Positions 1-11,674 of a stretch of DNA of 64,000 bases are shown piece after piece. The DNA is taken from positions 99,393,258-99,457,257 of the forward strand of contig NW_023605194.1 of NCBI RefSeq assembly GCF_014898055.3. Direction: 5' to 3'. The translations under genes were made by a program, and so were the position numbers. Each line of letters opens with the position of its first letter. The stretch's first letter is position 1. Under the pieces are notes generated by a model. That model saw only the letters and a program-made list of their open reading frames with translations. It did no database searches and was not told where the DNA came from. This DNA comes from Talpa occidentalis. Taxonomy: Eukaryota; Chordata; Mammalia; Eulipotyphla; Talpidae.

Positions 1-30
1 GGAGGAAGTTAATGCTTTTTTATCTTATAG

Positions 31-124
31 GAACTACCTTCTGTTGAAGAACTCACAATTATTTTGCCTGAAGATATTGAATTGAAACCTCTTGGGATGG
101 TTTCGAGTATTATTGAGCAATTAG
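31..124 (+). CDS. NAF1: NAF1 internal coding exon A (first in window)
   Basis: This exon follows a TTATAG acceptor and ends before a GTATGT donor. It reads in frame as 31 codons plus one base, beginning ELPSVEELTIILPEDIELKP and ending IIEQL. This is the start of the conserved Gar1-like core of NAF1, the nuclear and cytoplasmic shuttling factor that binds dyskerin and loads it with NOP10 and NHP2 onto nascent H/ACA RNAs, including telomerase RNA, before GAR1 replaces it. Earlier exons, which carry the start codon and the acidic N-terminal part, lie outside the window to the left. The protein match is from memory of mammalian NAF1 and is unambiguous when the six exons are read together. Confidence 0.96.
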
Positions 125-1901
125 GTATGTAAATAATTGTATTAATAAAAATTATATCTAAGCATGTATTAATAATTTAATCAGACTTTACTATGACTAG
201 TGAATTTTTTGTGAAATAGGTAAAAAAATTTCATTTTAAAATCAGATAAATTCAGTTTTCATGTACTTAGCAATATGTAAATATATTGACTCTAGAAACT
301 TAAAGTCAGCTTTTACTGAAATATTTTTCTATAATTTTCTTTGTTTACTGTTGTTAAATTAGTACAAATTTAGTGACTTAACTACAGCACAAATTTATTA
401 TTTTACATTTTTTGTGGGCCAGAGGTAACATGGGCCTGAGCTAAAATCAGTGGGTCCATCAGAATTGTTTATTTCTGACAGCTCTAAAGAAGGATCCATT
501 TCCTTCCCCCTCAGTTTCTAGTGGTTACCTGCATCTCTTGGCCTACGGCCCCTTCCTTCATCCTTAACCAATAATGTTGCCTCTTTCTGACCCTCTTTCC
601 ACCATTCCCTCTCTCTCTGACCACAGCTTTTAAGGTTCTCTGTTTTTAAGAATTCTTAGATTGGGCCTACAAGATAATATCCATCTCATGATCCTTAACT
701 TTAACGGTATTTGCAAAGTCTTTATTTTTTATTTATTTACTTATTTTAATGTAAGGTAATATATTCACAAGCTCAGGGGTTAGGGTGTGTGTCTGTCTTT
801 TGGGGGTTATTTTACCTACCACCTTTGGTTTTCTCTTATAAACATGTAAATTAGAAAGTTCTAATATTTAATGCTAACATTAATGCCATGACATGTAGCT
901 ATTGGACTATATGAGATCTAGATATTACAGCTAAAAGAAATCTGGTCATGTGGGTGATATTTTAACATGCAATTTGACTTTGGGAGAGGGGGGGTTAGAG
1001 AGAGCAGAGGTGATTGAGAATGGAGTCTGTTAATGCACACTGTCATTATCAATCCTTGCTTACCATCTTTATTTCAGAAGCAGATCTCGCTCAAAAAATG
1101 TTGACTCATAATCTGTACATGTTTAGAACTTAGAAGTACTTAATTGTTGAAATTAAATATTATACAATAGAAATTTTTTCATGAAGTTTTATAATCTGAA
1201 CTAATACATACCATTCCAAAGTGGATATGGCATTATCTGTGTAATGTAATTGAGTGCTCTTACTTGCTGCTGTAATTTTCTAAGAACTTAACATGTTTAG
1301 TTTTTTTTCTCTTTGCTATTGGTAGATTGGTTGTGTAACATTTGTGGCACTTACAAGACTTGTAGATTATGCTAGACCAGTGGGATAATGCTTTTGCTTT
1401 TTGAGAAGAGAAGTGTTAAAAATTACTGTGAGCTCTGTCATTCTTCATCTGTTCAAAGGAAGATACTTTTGTGAGGTCTAACTTTTTCCTTTAATAGTAA
1501 GTATGTACCAGTACTTTGTGGAAAAGAATTTCTAGATTGAGAAAGACTAATTTCTTGTAAAACAGGAGTCTTGTGATTAAAAGTGATTTTTCTTTTTGGG
1601 TAAAAATTGAGAAAATGTTTGCAGCTTCAATTTGACTCTTTAATAGGTGACTCAATATCTTTGAGGTTTTATTACTTCAAATTATTTCTTAGAATTTTAA
1701 CTTTTTGTATTAAAAAGTGTCGTTCTCTGTGATACTTGGAAATAAATACTTTGTTTATCCAACAGGAATAGTTACTGAGGCATATTATCCACTTTAAATT
1801 TTATTTTAAACTATGTTGGAATTAAGGGCTAATTTTCCATTTAAAAGCTCCATTATCTTCTGATTAAATCTTGAAATAATCTATTTTGTTTTATTTTCCA
1901 G
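125..1901 (+). other. NAF1: NAF1 intron between exons A and B
   Basis: The intron is bounded by GTATGT and TTTTCCAG. It is AT-rich and holds no SINE and no recognisable coding sequence. I see only T-rich tracts and unique-looking sequence in it. Confidence 0.85.
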
Positions 1902-1984
1902 TAATAATTGAATCTATGACTAACCTACCTCCAGTTAATGAGGAGACTGTAGTTTTTAAAAGTGATCGACAGGCAGCAGGAAAG
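1902..1984 (+). CDS. NAF1: NAF1 internal coding exon B
   Basis: The acceptor is TTATTTTCCAG and the donor is AAAG/GTTTGT. The last base of exon A (G) plus TA completes a valine codon, and the exon then reads 28 codons (VIIESMTNLPPVNEE, later KSDRQAAGK). This is the beta-rich central part of the Gar1/Naf1 core that contacts dyskerin. The exon ends on a codon boundary. The donor +3 base is T (GTTTGT), a weaker than consensus site, so splicing of this exon could be sensitive to context. Confidence 0.96.
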
Positions 1985-2332
1985 GTTTGTAAAAAAAATT
2001 TAAATCTTACAGATTATTCTGTTTCTTCATTGATTGGTTTTTCTGATATTTCCTGTCTGTCCTAGTAAGAGTTTATTAATTTTAGAAGTTGAGTAATCTG
2101 TTTTAGTACATTCTTGATTTTCTTCAGAATTTTGTTTCTGTCTGTAAATTGATTTAATATTGCTTACAACTCTCTGCTGATTGAGACATTAAAAACACAG
2201 TTTAAGAATTTTTCCTAATATTTTTCAGGTGCTTTGGGAGGCAGTAAATATACGAATTGGATAAGACAAAGTCCCCTACCCTCTATGTACTCAGAGTTGA
2301 GGACAAGAGACTTTCCATAGTATAGTATTCTT

Positions 2333-2598
2333 TTTTTTTTTTTAAAGATTTATTTATTCATACAAGAACTGGGGTACAGGCCAGAGGTGTGGGGGTTGAG
2401 AGGATTCACCAGAGACAGAGTAGGGAGCAGAACAGGCAGACTGAGTGAAATGCACTGCTGAGGGGAGCAGTGAGTGAGACAGGAGAGGTCTGCTGTGCTA
2501 TGTGGGTTGCTCCCTGGCAGGGGATCGAACTCGTGCTGCAGTGGCTGCTGATAGCTTCATAGGTTGCATTTTAACCCCTTGTGTTACCAGGGAGGCCC
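2333..2598 (-). mobile_element. tRNA-derived SINE, older type B
   Basis: On the minus strand it runs from a GGGCCTCCCTGG-type head to an AAATCTTT plus poly-A tail. It is flanked by a perfect 15-bp target-site duplication, TAGTATAGTATTCTT, at 2318-2332 and 2599-2613. The body has the type B marks (GGGGTACAGGCCAGAG, reverse-strand TTAACCCC). Confidence 0.9.
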
Positions 2599-2818
2599 TA
2601 GTATAGTATTCTTAACCTCTTGGTTTGTGAGTCCCTTGTGTAGTGACCCAAAACTTTTTACGCTAACTTCCTCAGGTGGAAGCTGAGAGTGAGTGGAATC
2701 TTTTTCAAGTTCAAAAAGATTTCAGCAGTAGTTGTAAAGTGTCACTGTGGGCATTCTGAGAAACTGTGAATACTTTCAGCTCACCATATGGTTCAGTCCT
2801 TTGTAGCCATCTTACTAA

Positions 2819-2883
2819 TGTTCATCCTTTTTTTTTTTTAATATATATATTTTATTTTATATATATTTTTACTGTTCATCCTT
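2819..2883. repeat. AT-rich palindromic insert between direct repeats
   Basis: TGTTCATCCTT occurs at 2819-2829 and again at 2873-2883. Between them lie a T-run and two alternating AT tracts separated by TTTTATTTT. The arrangement resembles a target-site duplication around a retroposon reduced to little more than its tail, or a small local duplication with an expanded AT tract. Confidence 0.6.
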
Positions 2884-4369
2884 AATATGGAAGACCATAC
2901 ATTTTCCCCAGCAAATATACAATGCTGATTAGTCAGCCAAGCATATAGAACCTTCTAAGATTGAGACTATATATCAAGTGGTGTTTCCTTTCTGGCAATA
3001 GAAACAAGATTTTATTCATGTCAGTATTCCCCACTGTCTGTAGTATGGTCGTTTGTAAATTTTATGTCTAAGTAAATGTGTATTGATTTGAAAACAAAGA
3101 AGAAACTGCCTGCTATCTTTGGAGAAGCTGCTTTCTGGGGCTTAGTTTTCCCTGGATAACAGTAGTTGGCTTTGTTGTTACTCTAGTACATATAATTAGT
3201 TATGTTTAATCAAAACAAAACATATATTTCAAACTATCTTATTAGGTTGACTCTCCTGTCTTCCCTTTTTCTTTGCCTTCCCTACTATTCCATTCCAATA
3301 CCAATTAAAAAGGCATCCATTTTTGACAGGGTCCTGCCACCTTGCACTACCGACACAGTCTTTTAGGGTGACAGGCAAAGAGAAATGAGGCAGTTGGGAT
3401 TGCCAAACAGTTAGCAGCAGAATTAATTGGCTTGTGGAACTAATATTTTTCAGCAATTCTAGAAAGGGGAGAAAGACTTTCTAACACTGAAGGATGGTGA
3501 TGGTGCGGTTGTCACTTCCTTTCACATAGCTAGACCTGGTACTTCTAAGTGTCGGTGCTGCTGTTGTCTTTAAAAAGGTTAGAGATGTGCTCAGGGTTTA
3601 ACCTTAGAGAAGGTTGAGAGAGAAAAGGGATGAGAAATGAGTAGATCACTGCTGCTGTGAGCAGCTCTCCATGCACATTGGATACTTAGGAGAAACCAGT
3701 ATTTTGCCCTTGTGAAAAAGCAAAACATTTCTCGGTGTCCTCAACAAAGTAGTAGAAGAGCGTAGGGGAGTAGAGGCACAGGAAACATATTCCTTGATTT
3801 TCTGACTATGAATTGAAACTGATTATTTTCAAGATTCCTTTTATTTTTGATTGTCGTGACAGTTGTCTTTTAGTAGCTAACTTAGACCATTTTAATTTCA
3901 AAATACCCAATATGTTGTCAATTAAAAGCCTCTAAATTCACATTTCTCATGTTCTCCAATACGTTTGAATTTTCGGTTCTGTAAATGACTAATAATATTC
4001 AGTTTTGCTGTCATATGACTTTGAGAGGATTCAAATAAAAATGTAACATTTACGCCTCCAATTTTAGCTATGTGACTTAGTCTAGAGGGATAAATTACAT
4101 CTATTTTTAAATTTTACATAGAAAGCTTTATAAATTCGAAAAGTGACAAGGCTTTCAAAAATATTTGATTATAAATGTAAGGACCTTGAAATAATTCCTG
4201 CAACTAATGGTGGAAGTAGGGAAGGTTTGAGAGTATCAGCTAAACCAGTGACCAGAAAATGATATTCAATCTCCTTTTAGATCATTAGCATAATTTATCT
4301 AGACACTAAATTAGTTCAACCTTCATTTCCAAACCTTTATACACTGTTTCTTTATCCCCTGCTCTTGAG

Positions 4370-4520
4370 TAGTAACAATAATCATCAACCACAGTGATAA
4401 GTATTTGTGTATCTTTTAAAATTCACTAAAACTTCATGTGGAAGTGAAATTATTGCCATTTAGCTAAAACCACAAAGCTTTTCCTCCCTCACTGACTAAA
4501 GGACAAGCTCAGAGTTGCAT
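4370..4520 (+). repeat. probable MIR fragment
   Basis: The order of ATTCACTAAAACTTCATGTGG, an ATTATTGCCATTT segment and a following AC-rich part resembles the central MIR core (the 'tcattt..cctcac..aacc..atgaggtaggtactattatcccatttta' region). It is heavily diverged, and the assignment is by eye. Confidence 0.45.
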
Positions 4521-4791
4521 TTGTACTTTTTGCTTTTTGATCCTAATATTCTTTTCTCTTGAGAAGTGATGAATAAAATGCCATAATATTTAGTTCTGTA
4601 ATAGCAGGGAATTAAAATATCTTTGTCAACTTTGCTACTTATTTTCCCTGTATTCTGTGAATTTGTTGGTTACTTGTTTTGAGTCTTTGTTAGAGCAGAT
4701 TTTATTTTTGTTGTTAGCATTTGTTTTACTTTTTACTAGACCAAAACAGTGAGTCTGATTCCTTATTAAACATCACTGAGTATGAATTTTT

Positions 4792-5055
4792 TTTTTAAGA
4801 TTTATTTAGTTATGCATACAAGAGCTGGGGTACAGGCCAGAGATGCGGGGGTAAGGGGATTCACCAGAGACAGAGTGGGGAACAGTACAGGCAACTGACT
4901 GAAATACACTGCTGAGGGAAGCAGTGGGTGAGACAGAGAGGTCTGCCTCTCCATATGGGTTGCTCTCTGGCCGGCTGGGGATTGAATTCTTGCTGCAGAT
5001 GCTGTGGATTGCTTCATAGTGTGATGCTTAACCCCTTCCGCCACCAGGGAGGCCC
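4792..5055 (-). mobile_element. tRNA-derived SINE, type B
   Basis: This is a full-length minus-strand copy. The direct repeat TATGAATTTTT flanks it at 4781-4791 and 5058-5068. The head reads GCCACCAGGGAGGCCC on the plus strand and the tail is TTTTTTAAGATTTATTTA. An open frame of about 80 codons across it is incidental. Confidence 0.9.
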
Positions 5056-5169
5056 ATTATGAATTTTTACCGATCATTTCATAAAGAAATAATTTATGGT
5101 AAAGTCTTGGTTGGTCGGATGTCACAGTTTTCTCAGTCTCTTGATTCTGTTGAGAGTGGTTCTTCTCTT

Positions 5170-5444
5170 TTTTTTTTTTTTTTTCCTAAAGATTTATTTA
5201 TTTTTATACAAGAATTGGGGTACAGGCCAGAGATGCGGGGGGTGAGAGGATTCACCAGAGAGAATGGGAAACAGAACAGGCAGACTGACTGTATACACTG
5301 CTGAGGGGAGTGGTGGGCGAGACAGGAGAGGTCTGTCCCACCATGTGGGTTTCTTCCTGGCTGGCTGGGAATCGAACTCATGCTGCAGTGGCTGCGGATT
5401 GCTTCATAGGTTGCGTCTTAACCCCTGCGCCACCAGGGAGGCCC
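5170..5444 (-). mobile_element. tRNA-derived SINE, type B
   Basis: This is a minus-strand copy with a perfect 15-bp duplication, AGTGGTTCTTCTCTT, at 5155-5169 and 5445-5459. It sits only about 115 bp downstream of the preceding SINE in the same orientation. Confidence 0.92.
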
Positions 5445-6534
5445 AGTGGTTCTTCTCTTGTCAATAACCTGTGATATAGAATACACACAGTGATTGAAGC
5501 AATCATTTGTTTAACCAGTGAATTAGAGTACTCTCTTTTCTTCATCTTTATTAATAAGAAGTCAAAATAGTGTAAAGCGACCATAAGAGACAATTCTGGA
5601 TGACCTTGAAGGTTTAGTTACTCATTTTAGAGTAACTGGCTTACAAATATTATGGTCCTAAGAATAATCAACTAAATATGCTCTGCTTTTGTCTAAGAAT
5701 CACGTTACATTTTCGTTCTTTGCATAAACCTAAAGCTGTTCATCATTTCTCTAGAGAGATCATGTTTCACAGTTAGAAAATGAAATCATGCTATCGAGGA
5801 ATCAAGTCCCTAGGAAACAGCTTTCTATGCCAGGTCACATACAGTGATTATTTTACCACGTAGAAATGGAGCCATAGGACACTTTTTTACGAGCTGTTTA
5901 TTATCCCTGTCCAAACTTAATCAGATTTGTCTGTATTTATCAAGGGGCTTAAACAAATTGATAGTTGTTAAGACTGTTTAAAAAGTAGAAGTAAGACAGT
6001 ATATTTCTCTAATGTATGTGAGAGTGGTGCTGGGGTAGATCCGTTTATCCTATGCAGTTCTGGTTGCAAGAGGTCTACTGTTTTTATTTAAACCTTTCAG
6101 AGCAAATTTCTTGCTACTTTTTTATACTGTTTGCTTTTAAAATTAAAAAAATAGCTTTAGACTTTTTGAGGCTATTAGTGTTACTTCAGAATACATGAGC
6201 ACTTTAATTGCCTTGAATGTTTTAAGAGTAATAAAGCCTTGAGAAATGGTGGTGAGCTGTTTTATAACTTAATAATAAAAAAATGGTATACTGAAGAGCA
6301 TAAAATGAGAGAGCATTTACTGTCAAAAATAAACAACTGTGAGGATATAATAAACAGGCATTTTCAGTGTTGTGTTAGTTATCATTAGTCCAGATTAATA
6401 ATAAAAAATAAATTTCTGATTTAGTAATTTAAATTTCACCAAGAGGTTTAGTAGTAATCTTAGTTTTGGCTCTAATAATTTCATCTCTTATAAATCAGTT
6501 TTCAGAAAATCTAAAGTATAAAAATTTACATATA

Positions 6535-7070
6535 AATATACTTCTCCAGCATCATTATTATTGAAATACATTGAAAGCAGCCTAAATTTCCTATAAGACT
6601 AATTTAAGTAAAATGTGTTAGATTTATAAAAGAGTATTATATGGCCACTGAAATTATACCTGTGAAGAGTATTTATAACCTGGGAAAAGCTTAATGCAAC
6701 CTTAGGCTTTAAAAGGGTGTGGTTACCTTAGTTCTACAATGAGGCTACTGGAGACTGGGGGTGGGGAACAGAGTGTGGGGGGTGAGCAGAGTGATTTGTG
6801 GTGGAGGCCTCTGGGTGCCCTAGTTGTGTGTGTGTGGTGTCATTCCATACATCTGAAGGGTGTGATCTTATACCTCTAAATTATATGCAATGTTGTAAAC
6901 CATTGTTTCTTCAATAAATGAAAGGATCCAATATACAAAATTACAGTATAATCTCAAATGAAAAATTTATTAACAGGAAAAATCTATATTAGTGTTGATC
7001 TAATTTTTATAAGATACATATACTATCAGAAACATCATTAAACATTCAACTATTTATTTTGAGAAGAGTT
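6535..7070 (+). mobile_element. old L1 3'-end fragment (tentative)
   Basis: TATGGCCACTGAAATTATACC and the flanking A-rich text resemble the 3' part of L1 ORF2. The segment at 6850-6925 (CTTATACCTC..ATATGCAATGTTGTAAACC..TTCTTCAATAAAT) resembles an L1 3' UTR end with its poly-A signal. It is diverged and its borders are approximate. Confidence 0.4.
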
Positions 7071-7561
7071 TGAAAATGAAAGACTTACTTTTATTCAGAA
7101 AACGTTTTTAGAAATTATGTATGTACTGAAACTAGTTCCTTTACTTTAAAGACTGTATGGCATCTTTGGTTTTCGAGAAATAATAACAGAGTTAAACTCT
7201 GCTACTTCTTCAATTGGAAAAGTTGTGGCTTTAATTTTATGACAATGTTAACCACTGAAAATAAATAAAAGAAGTGATTGATTAGATCATGGCAACAGAA
7301 GTTAGTTTTATGTCATAAGATTCCAAACAACATACAACATTTTATTTCTCAAAAGTTACCAATTTTGATTGTTTCTTTTTATTGAATGACTTAAATGTCA
7401 GTAATAAAACCAAAAATTTGTAATTTGCATCTATTGATAGTTAGTACCACCAAAGCAGTTTGAATTTAACAAGTAGCAAACTTGTTACTTATTTTAAACT
7501 CATTAAGATGAAATCTAGAATAAGTTCAAACACTTTGAATCTATATGCAAAATTTTATTTT

Positions 7562-7884
7562 TTATTTATTTATTTTTTTTTTAATAGAGGCATGTTTTAT
7601 TTATTTATTTATTTTATTTGTTTGTTTGCTCTGCTTATACATGCACTGGGTACAGTCAGAAGCGCGGGAGGGTGAGAGAATTCACCAGAGCCAGAGCGGG
7701 GAGCAGAGCAGGCAGAAGGACCGAAGTACACTGCTGAGGGGAGCAGCGGGTGGCTGGAGAGGTCTGCGCACCATGTGGGACCCTCCTCCGGTGGCCGGGG
7801 AGCAGCCGGGGATCGAACCGGCGCCGCAGAGGCCGCGGGCAGCTTCGCAACCCAGCGCTCAACCGCTGCGCCACCGGGGAGGCC
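7562..7884 (-). mobile_element. tRNA-derived SINE, younger type A1, with extended tail
   Basis: This minus-strand, GC-rich copy is flanked by CAAAATTTTATTTT at 7548-7561 and 7885-7898. It has the A1 mark, a duplicated GGCTGCTCCCCGGC stretch behind the B box. Beyond the usual (TAAA)n tail it carries an extra AACATGCCTCTAT segment (plus-strand ATAGAGGCATGTT at about 7586-7598), shared with the copy at 55947-56241. Confidence 0.9.
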
Positions 7885-8018
7885 CAAAATTTTATTTTGT
7901 TGATCTAACTTTGATAAAATCACCTTAAGCAATTATAAGTGGGTACTTTTAAAGTATCACTAATTTTTCAAGTTGTTCTTTCAAATGTTTAAAAGAGTTT
8001 TTTCCTTCTATTATCTAG

Positions 8019-8176
8019 ATATTTGAGATATTTGGACCTGTTGCACATCCATTTTATGTGTTACGGTTTAATTCTTCAGAGCACATTGAAAGTAAAGGTA
8101 TTAAAATAAAAGACACTATGTTCTTTGCGCCATCAATGAAGGACTTTACCCAATATATATTCACAGAAAAACTTAA
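8019..8176 (+). CDS. NAF1: NAF1 internal coding exon C (Gar1-like core)
   Basis: It starts after TTATCTAG and ends before GTAAGT. It opens on a codon boundary (IFEIFGPVAHPFYVLRF) and runs 52 codons plus two bases to FTQYIFTEKL. The segment FGPVAHPFYVLRF matches the strongly conserved strand of the Gar1/Naf1 fold (G-V-hydrophobic-PFY), and SSEHIESKGIKIKDTMFFAP follows as in mammalian NAF1. This domain docks on dyskerin in the way GAR1 does, which is why the two are mutually exclusive. There are no in-frame stops and no oddities. Confidence 0.97.
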
Positions 8177-8989
8177 GTAAGTACTTTATTTACTTGTTAG
8201 TTGTTCTCTAATGTTTTGGAAATAATTATCTGTGATCATTGTTTCTTAAAGTTAAATGGTACCTGTCTTCACAGAGTACATTTATAGAGATAAAGATAGA
8301 AATCATGTACATTTTTTTCAAAACAACATGATCCAGTAATAAACAGCACATTTTGGGCCATATAAGCTTTCTGAATTTTAATTCATTGTTTTTTTCCATT
8401 GTATAATTTCTTTCATATATATGCTACTTCCAGTATTACTGGCATTTGAGAGAATTTTTCCGTTTTAAATTTTCTTTGATTATATTCATAGGCTTACTAT
8501 TTAATAAAACTGTAATTCTCAAGAAAATGAATAAATTTCAGCCTTCTTAAGAATAATAAATGTATAGGCAAAACAACTAAAATGTGTCCCTGAAGAGTTG
8601 TGTATCAAGCCATGGTAAAATTAGGTTGACTTAGCCAATAAGCCAGCATTTTCCATTTTGTGTGTAAACATGCTAAATTACACTTACGGTGCTGTGGCTT
8701 ATGGTGCAGAAATACTACCTGCACACTTATGCTTCCATTGGTTAACTGTGTTTTCTATATGTTAATTGGAATCAATGGCATATGATTCCAATGAATCAAT
8801 GGCCTATGAGTTCAAGTGGAATAAATCTTTCCATAAAAATAACTAAAATGCTTTGGAAAGAAGTAGTGAATATGAACCCCTAAAAATATTGTCAGATTAA
8901 GAGTAGAAAACACTCCTATTTTAGGTGATTGACTCACAAATGCGTGACAGAATATTAACATTTCCTTGTTTTTTTTTAATTTTTCCTAG
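8177..8989 (+). other. NAF1: NAF1 intron between exons C and D
   Basis: This short intron runs from GTAAGT to TTTTTCCTAG with a long pyrimidine tract. It has no SINE. There is a local imperfect repeat of an AATCAATGGC-TATGA motif near 8770-8810. I see nothing else in it. Confidence 0.85.
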
Positions 8990-9041
8990 GGATAGGGGAT
9001 CAGATGCTTCATGGAAGAATGATCAGGAACCACCGCCAGAT
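8990..9041 (+). CDS. NAF1: NAF1 internal coding exon D (52 nt)
   Basis: The acceptor is TTTTTCCTAG and the donor is GAT/GTAAGT. The first G completes a lysine codon with AA from exon C, and 17 codons follow (DRGSDASWKNDQEPPPD). This microexon-sized piece forms the polar linker between the Gar1-like core and the acidic/basic tract. Its length is not a multiple of three, so skipping it would shift the frame. Confidence 0.95.
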
Positions 9042-9214
9042 GTAAGTGTATCTTTTTACACAAAATTTTAGAAAGCAGGGCAGAACTTAACTTTATAAAT
9101 TTATCATTCTTTGCTTTTAGGAGGTCCTTAATGCTGCTTGGTGTTCATATTATTCTTCGAGCCAATCACTCTCACATTCTCTGAGATGACTGTTTTATGC
9201 CTTTTAGTGTGTAT

Positions 9215-9290
9215 GTTCTAATAAAACTTTATTTAAAAAAATAGGAATTTGGCTGAAAACCAGCCTGTAGTTTCCAACTGCTTTTTAGAG
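9215..9290 (+). mobile_element. probable hAT-type DNA transposon end
   Basis: AATAAAACTTTATTT followed by AAAAAAATAGG, then GCCTGTAGTTTCCAACTGC, resembles the terminal part of a common mammalian hAT family (…ATAAAACTTTATTT…GGCC.TAGTTTGCCAACCCCTG). It is short and diverged. Confidence 0.45.
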
Positions 9291-10048
9291 TTTTTGATCA
9301 TTCCAGTTTTAGAAAAAGTCACATTTTACTAATCACCACCATCATTTTCCGTTGTAATTTCCTGTTTTTTAATCAATTTTGTTGATAAAGTAGTAAAGCA
9401 GAATTGTCAGTTTAAAAAATTTTATTTTTCAATTTAGTTAATTTTCCTTGTAGGACATGAAGATATTCGTTAATGGGACTTAATAACTGCCTTTCTTAAA
9501 AATTATTCCATATAAATTAATGGTAATGGTGTTCCCACACCCAAAAATTAACTTACCAAATTCTACTAAATAGGAACATTCTACTTTGAGATAGTGGGGG
9601 AAACTCATTTGGAATTTGTGGGGTTTAAACTTTAAAAAAAATCATCTGTGAAAATAGGAAATGTTGGGGCTTGCTATTTAGAGGGAATACCTTTATGTCT
9701 GTTTCTAACATGAACATTTAATTGTAGTTGAGCTCATGAAAAATGTGAAGTCTCTGATTTTAGGCAAATACAGTATAATGTTGCCAAAGTGGTCTCTTTA
9801 AAATGTGGACTTTAGAGTAACTAAACCAAGAGTAGAAGAAGGACAAGCTTAAAAACTAACCCTTGGAAACCAAAACAAACTAACCCTTGAAAGCTTGAAG
9901 CATCTGGAGTGGGGAGGATAGGAAAAGGGTAAGAACAAAGAAGGAAGGAAGCACAGTGGCTTATGTGTGGTTTGGTGGTGGATGCACTACTGTGGCAATC
10001 CCTGATAGGAGTATCCAAATGCTGCCTCCATTAAAAACAAATTTTTTA

Positions 10049-10313
10049 GGGCCTCCCCGGTGGCGCAGCAGTTGAGCGCTGGGTTGCGAAGCTGCCTGCA
10101 GCCTCTGCAGTGCCTGTTTGATCCCCGGCCACCGGGTGAGGGTCCCACATGGTGTGCAGACCTCTCCTGCCACCTGCTGCTCCCCTCAGCAGTGTACTTC
10201 GTCAGTCTGCCTGCTCTGCTCTCCGCTCTGACTCTGGTGAATTCTCTCACCCTCCCGCTCTTCTGACTGTACCCAGTGCTTGTATAAATAAATAAATCTT
10301 TAAAAAAAAAAAA
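10049..10313 (+). mobile_element. tRNA-derived SINE, type A2
   Basis: This is a plus-strand copy from GGGCCTCCCCGGTGGCGCAG to TATAAATAAATAAATC plus poly-A. The B box reads GTTTGATCCC. It lacks the A1 duplication and goes directly from CCCCGGCCACC to GGGTGAGGG. AAAACAA(A)TTTTTT flanks both ends. Confidence 0.92.
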
Positions 10314-10730
10314 CAAAACAATTTTTTTAAAATGTTGAAAAGTTAAAAAATAAACTATTGCCTCTATACCCCAACCTGTTCTTTAATTGATATTGTTATT
10401 TAAAATAGCACAATAAAATAGCACAATAAAGTTCTTTAAACTTCTGTAATTCTATTGTCTCTGAATTCTTACTCTGTAAGAAACTTTCACTTTGTTTTAT
10501 AGAACCATTTTCTATTCTCAATATAGAGTGTCTCCCTGCACTCATTTTCTGAAAATTTTCTTTGGCTTATTTTCATTGCTAAGTCATCATTAAAGATTTG
10601 TCTTAGGTTACTCTGTACAAGAAGTCTTCCTTACTCTTTTTTTAGCTCCATATTCCCACAGTACTAAAATTCATTGATATATTTATCTACCCTTTTTTTT
10701 TTAAATATAGTTTCACTTAAGAATGTTCTT

Positions 10731-10984
10731 TAAGAAAGATTTTATTTTAATTTTTTGTGTAGAAGAATTGGGGTGTAGGCCAGAGGTGGGGGTTGAAAGA
10801 ATTCACCAGAGACAGAGTGGGGAGCAGAACAGGCGGATCTACTGACATACACTACTGAGGGGAGCAGCGGGAGAAACAAGAAAGGTCTGCTGCACCATGT
10901 GGATTAGCTCCCTGGCCAGGGATGGAACTCAGGCTGTTGTGGTGGTAGCACTGAGACTTAACCCCTAAGCTACCAGCGATGCTC
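10731..10984 (-). mobile_element. tRNA-derived SINE, old type C
   Basis: This is a diverged minus-strand copy. It has GGGGTGTAGGCCAGAG, GGCGGATCTACTGACATACA and a damaged head (CTACCAGCGATGCTCC). The type C marks are GATCTACTGA and GACTTAACCCC preceded by a GTAGCACT-like loop. Confidence 0.8.
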
Positions 10985-11674
10985 CTATTTATCTACTTTT
11001 TCATTTGAATAAACAGTTTCAGGAAAAGGAATGTCTTCCCTCTGATCTCATCATTTTCTACTGTCTGTCAGATTCCAGATTTAACATGAGCTTGCACAAC
11101 TTAGCTCATAAAATCAGTAATAAAATAACACATACTTGAAGGTGCTAAATTTAATTGATGTTTTTGAATTTGATTATAGATTCTGAGGTAAATGGACATA
11201 TAGTACATGAAACATTTGATCTAGAATATATTTCAGTAAGATCATACTAAGAACTCCATTAAAGACTTTCATATATATTTTCTTTCTTTTAAATATGCAT
11301 ACATACAAAACCAGTGACCTGGTTTTTGCATATTTTTTATTGAGTGTAATAATGTTTTCTGATATTATAATAATTCATAATTACTGTGAAATCATTTAAG
11401 TCAATATATAATCGCTTATAACCTTGTTTTTTCGGTGGGTTGTACACTAAACCCCAATTCTTGGTTAAATTTGAATCTTCCCTCTTGTAATTTAAAGGAT
11501 TTCCTCTCATAAGTTGGGTCATGCATTTTTCTGCTTATCAAAGACTTTTTCTTTTTTCCACCTTTATTTTGTCTTTATTATTTACTTGTAGCCCTTAACA
11601 ATAGCCAACATCTTACTATTTAAAGAACTAACCTGTAAAGAATTTAGCAGTGTCTAGTATATAATGGGCATGTG

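Larger units (their letters stand above)
1985..8018 (+). other. NAF1: NAF1 intron between exons B and C (about 6 kb)
   Basis: This is the largest NAF1 intron in the window. It contains four antisense SINEs (2333-2598, 4792-5055, 5170-5444, 7562-7884), a small AT-rich palindrome flanked by a direct repeat (2819-2883), a likely MIR (about 4370-4520) and an old sense L1 fragment (about 6535-7070). Short open frames near 4802-5593 and 7460-7932 lie inside the SINEs and are not genes. Confidence 0.8.

Noticed and set aside
7545..7928. 127-codon plus-strand frame and its opposite
   Set aside because: It lies wholly in the A1 SINE at 7562-7884. The same peptide recurs at 47288-47659 and 55997-56329 because those are copies of the same SINE.
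10060..10266. tRNA gene suggested by A- and B-box-like sequences at SINE heads
   Set aside because: The boxes belong to tRNA-derived SINEs. No cloverleaf with a 3' acceptor stem is present and the element continues into a non-tRNA body with an A-rich tail.
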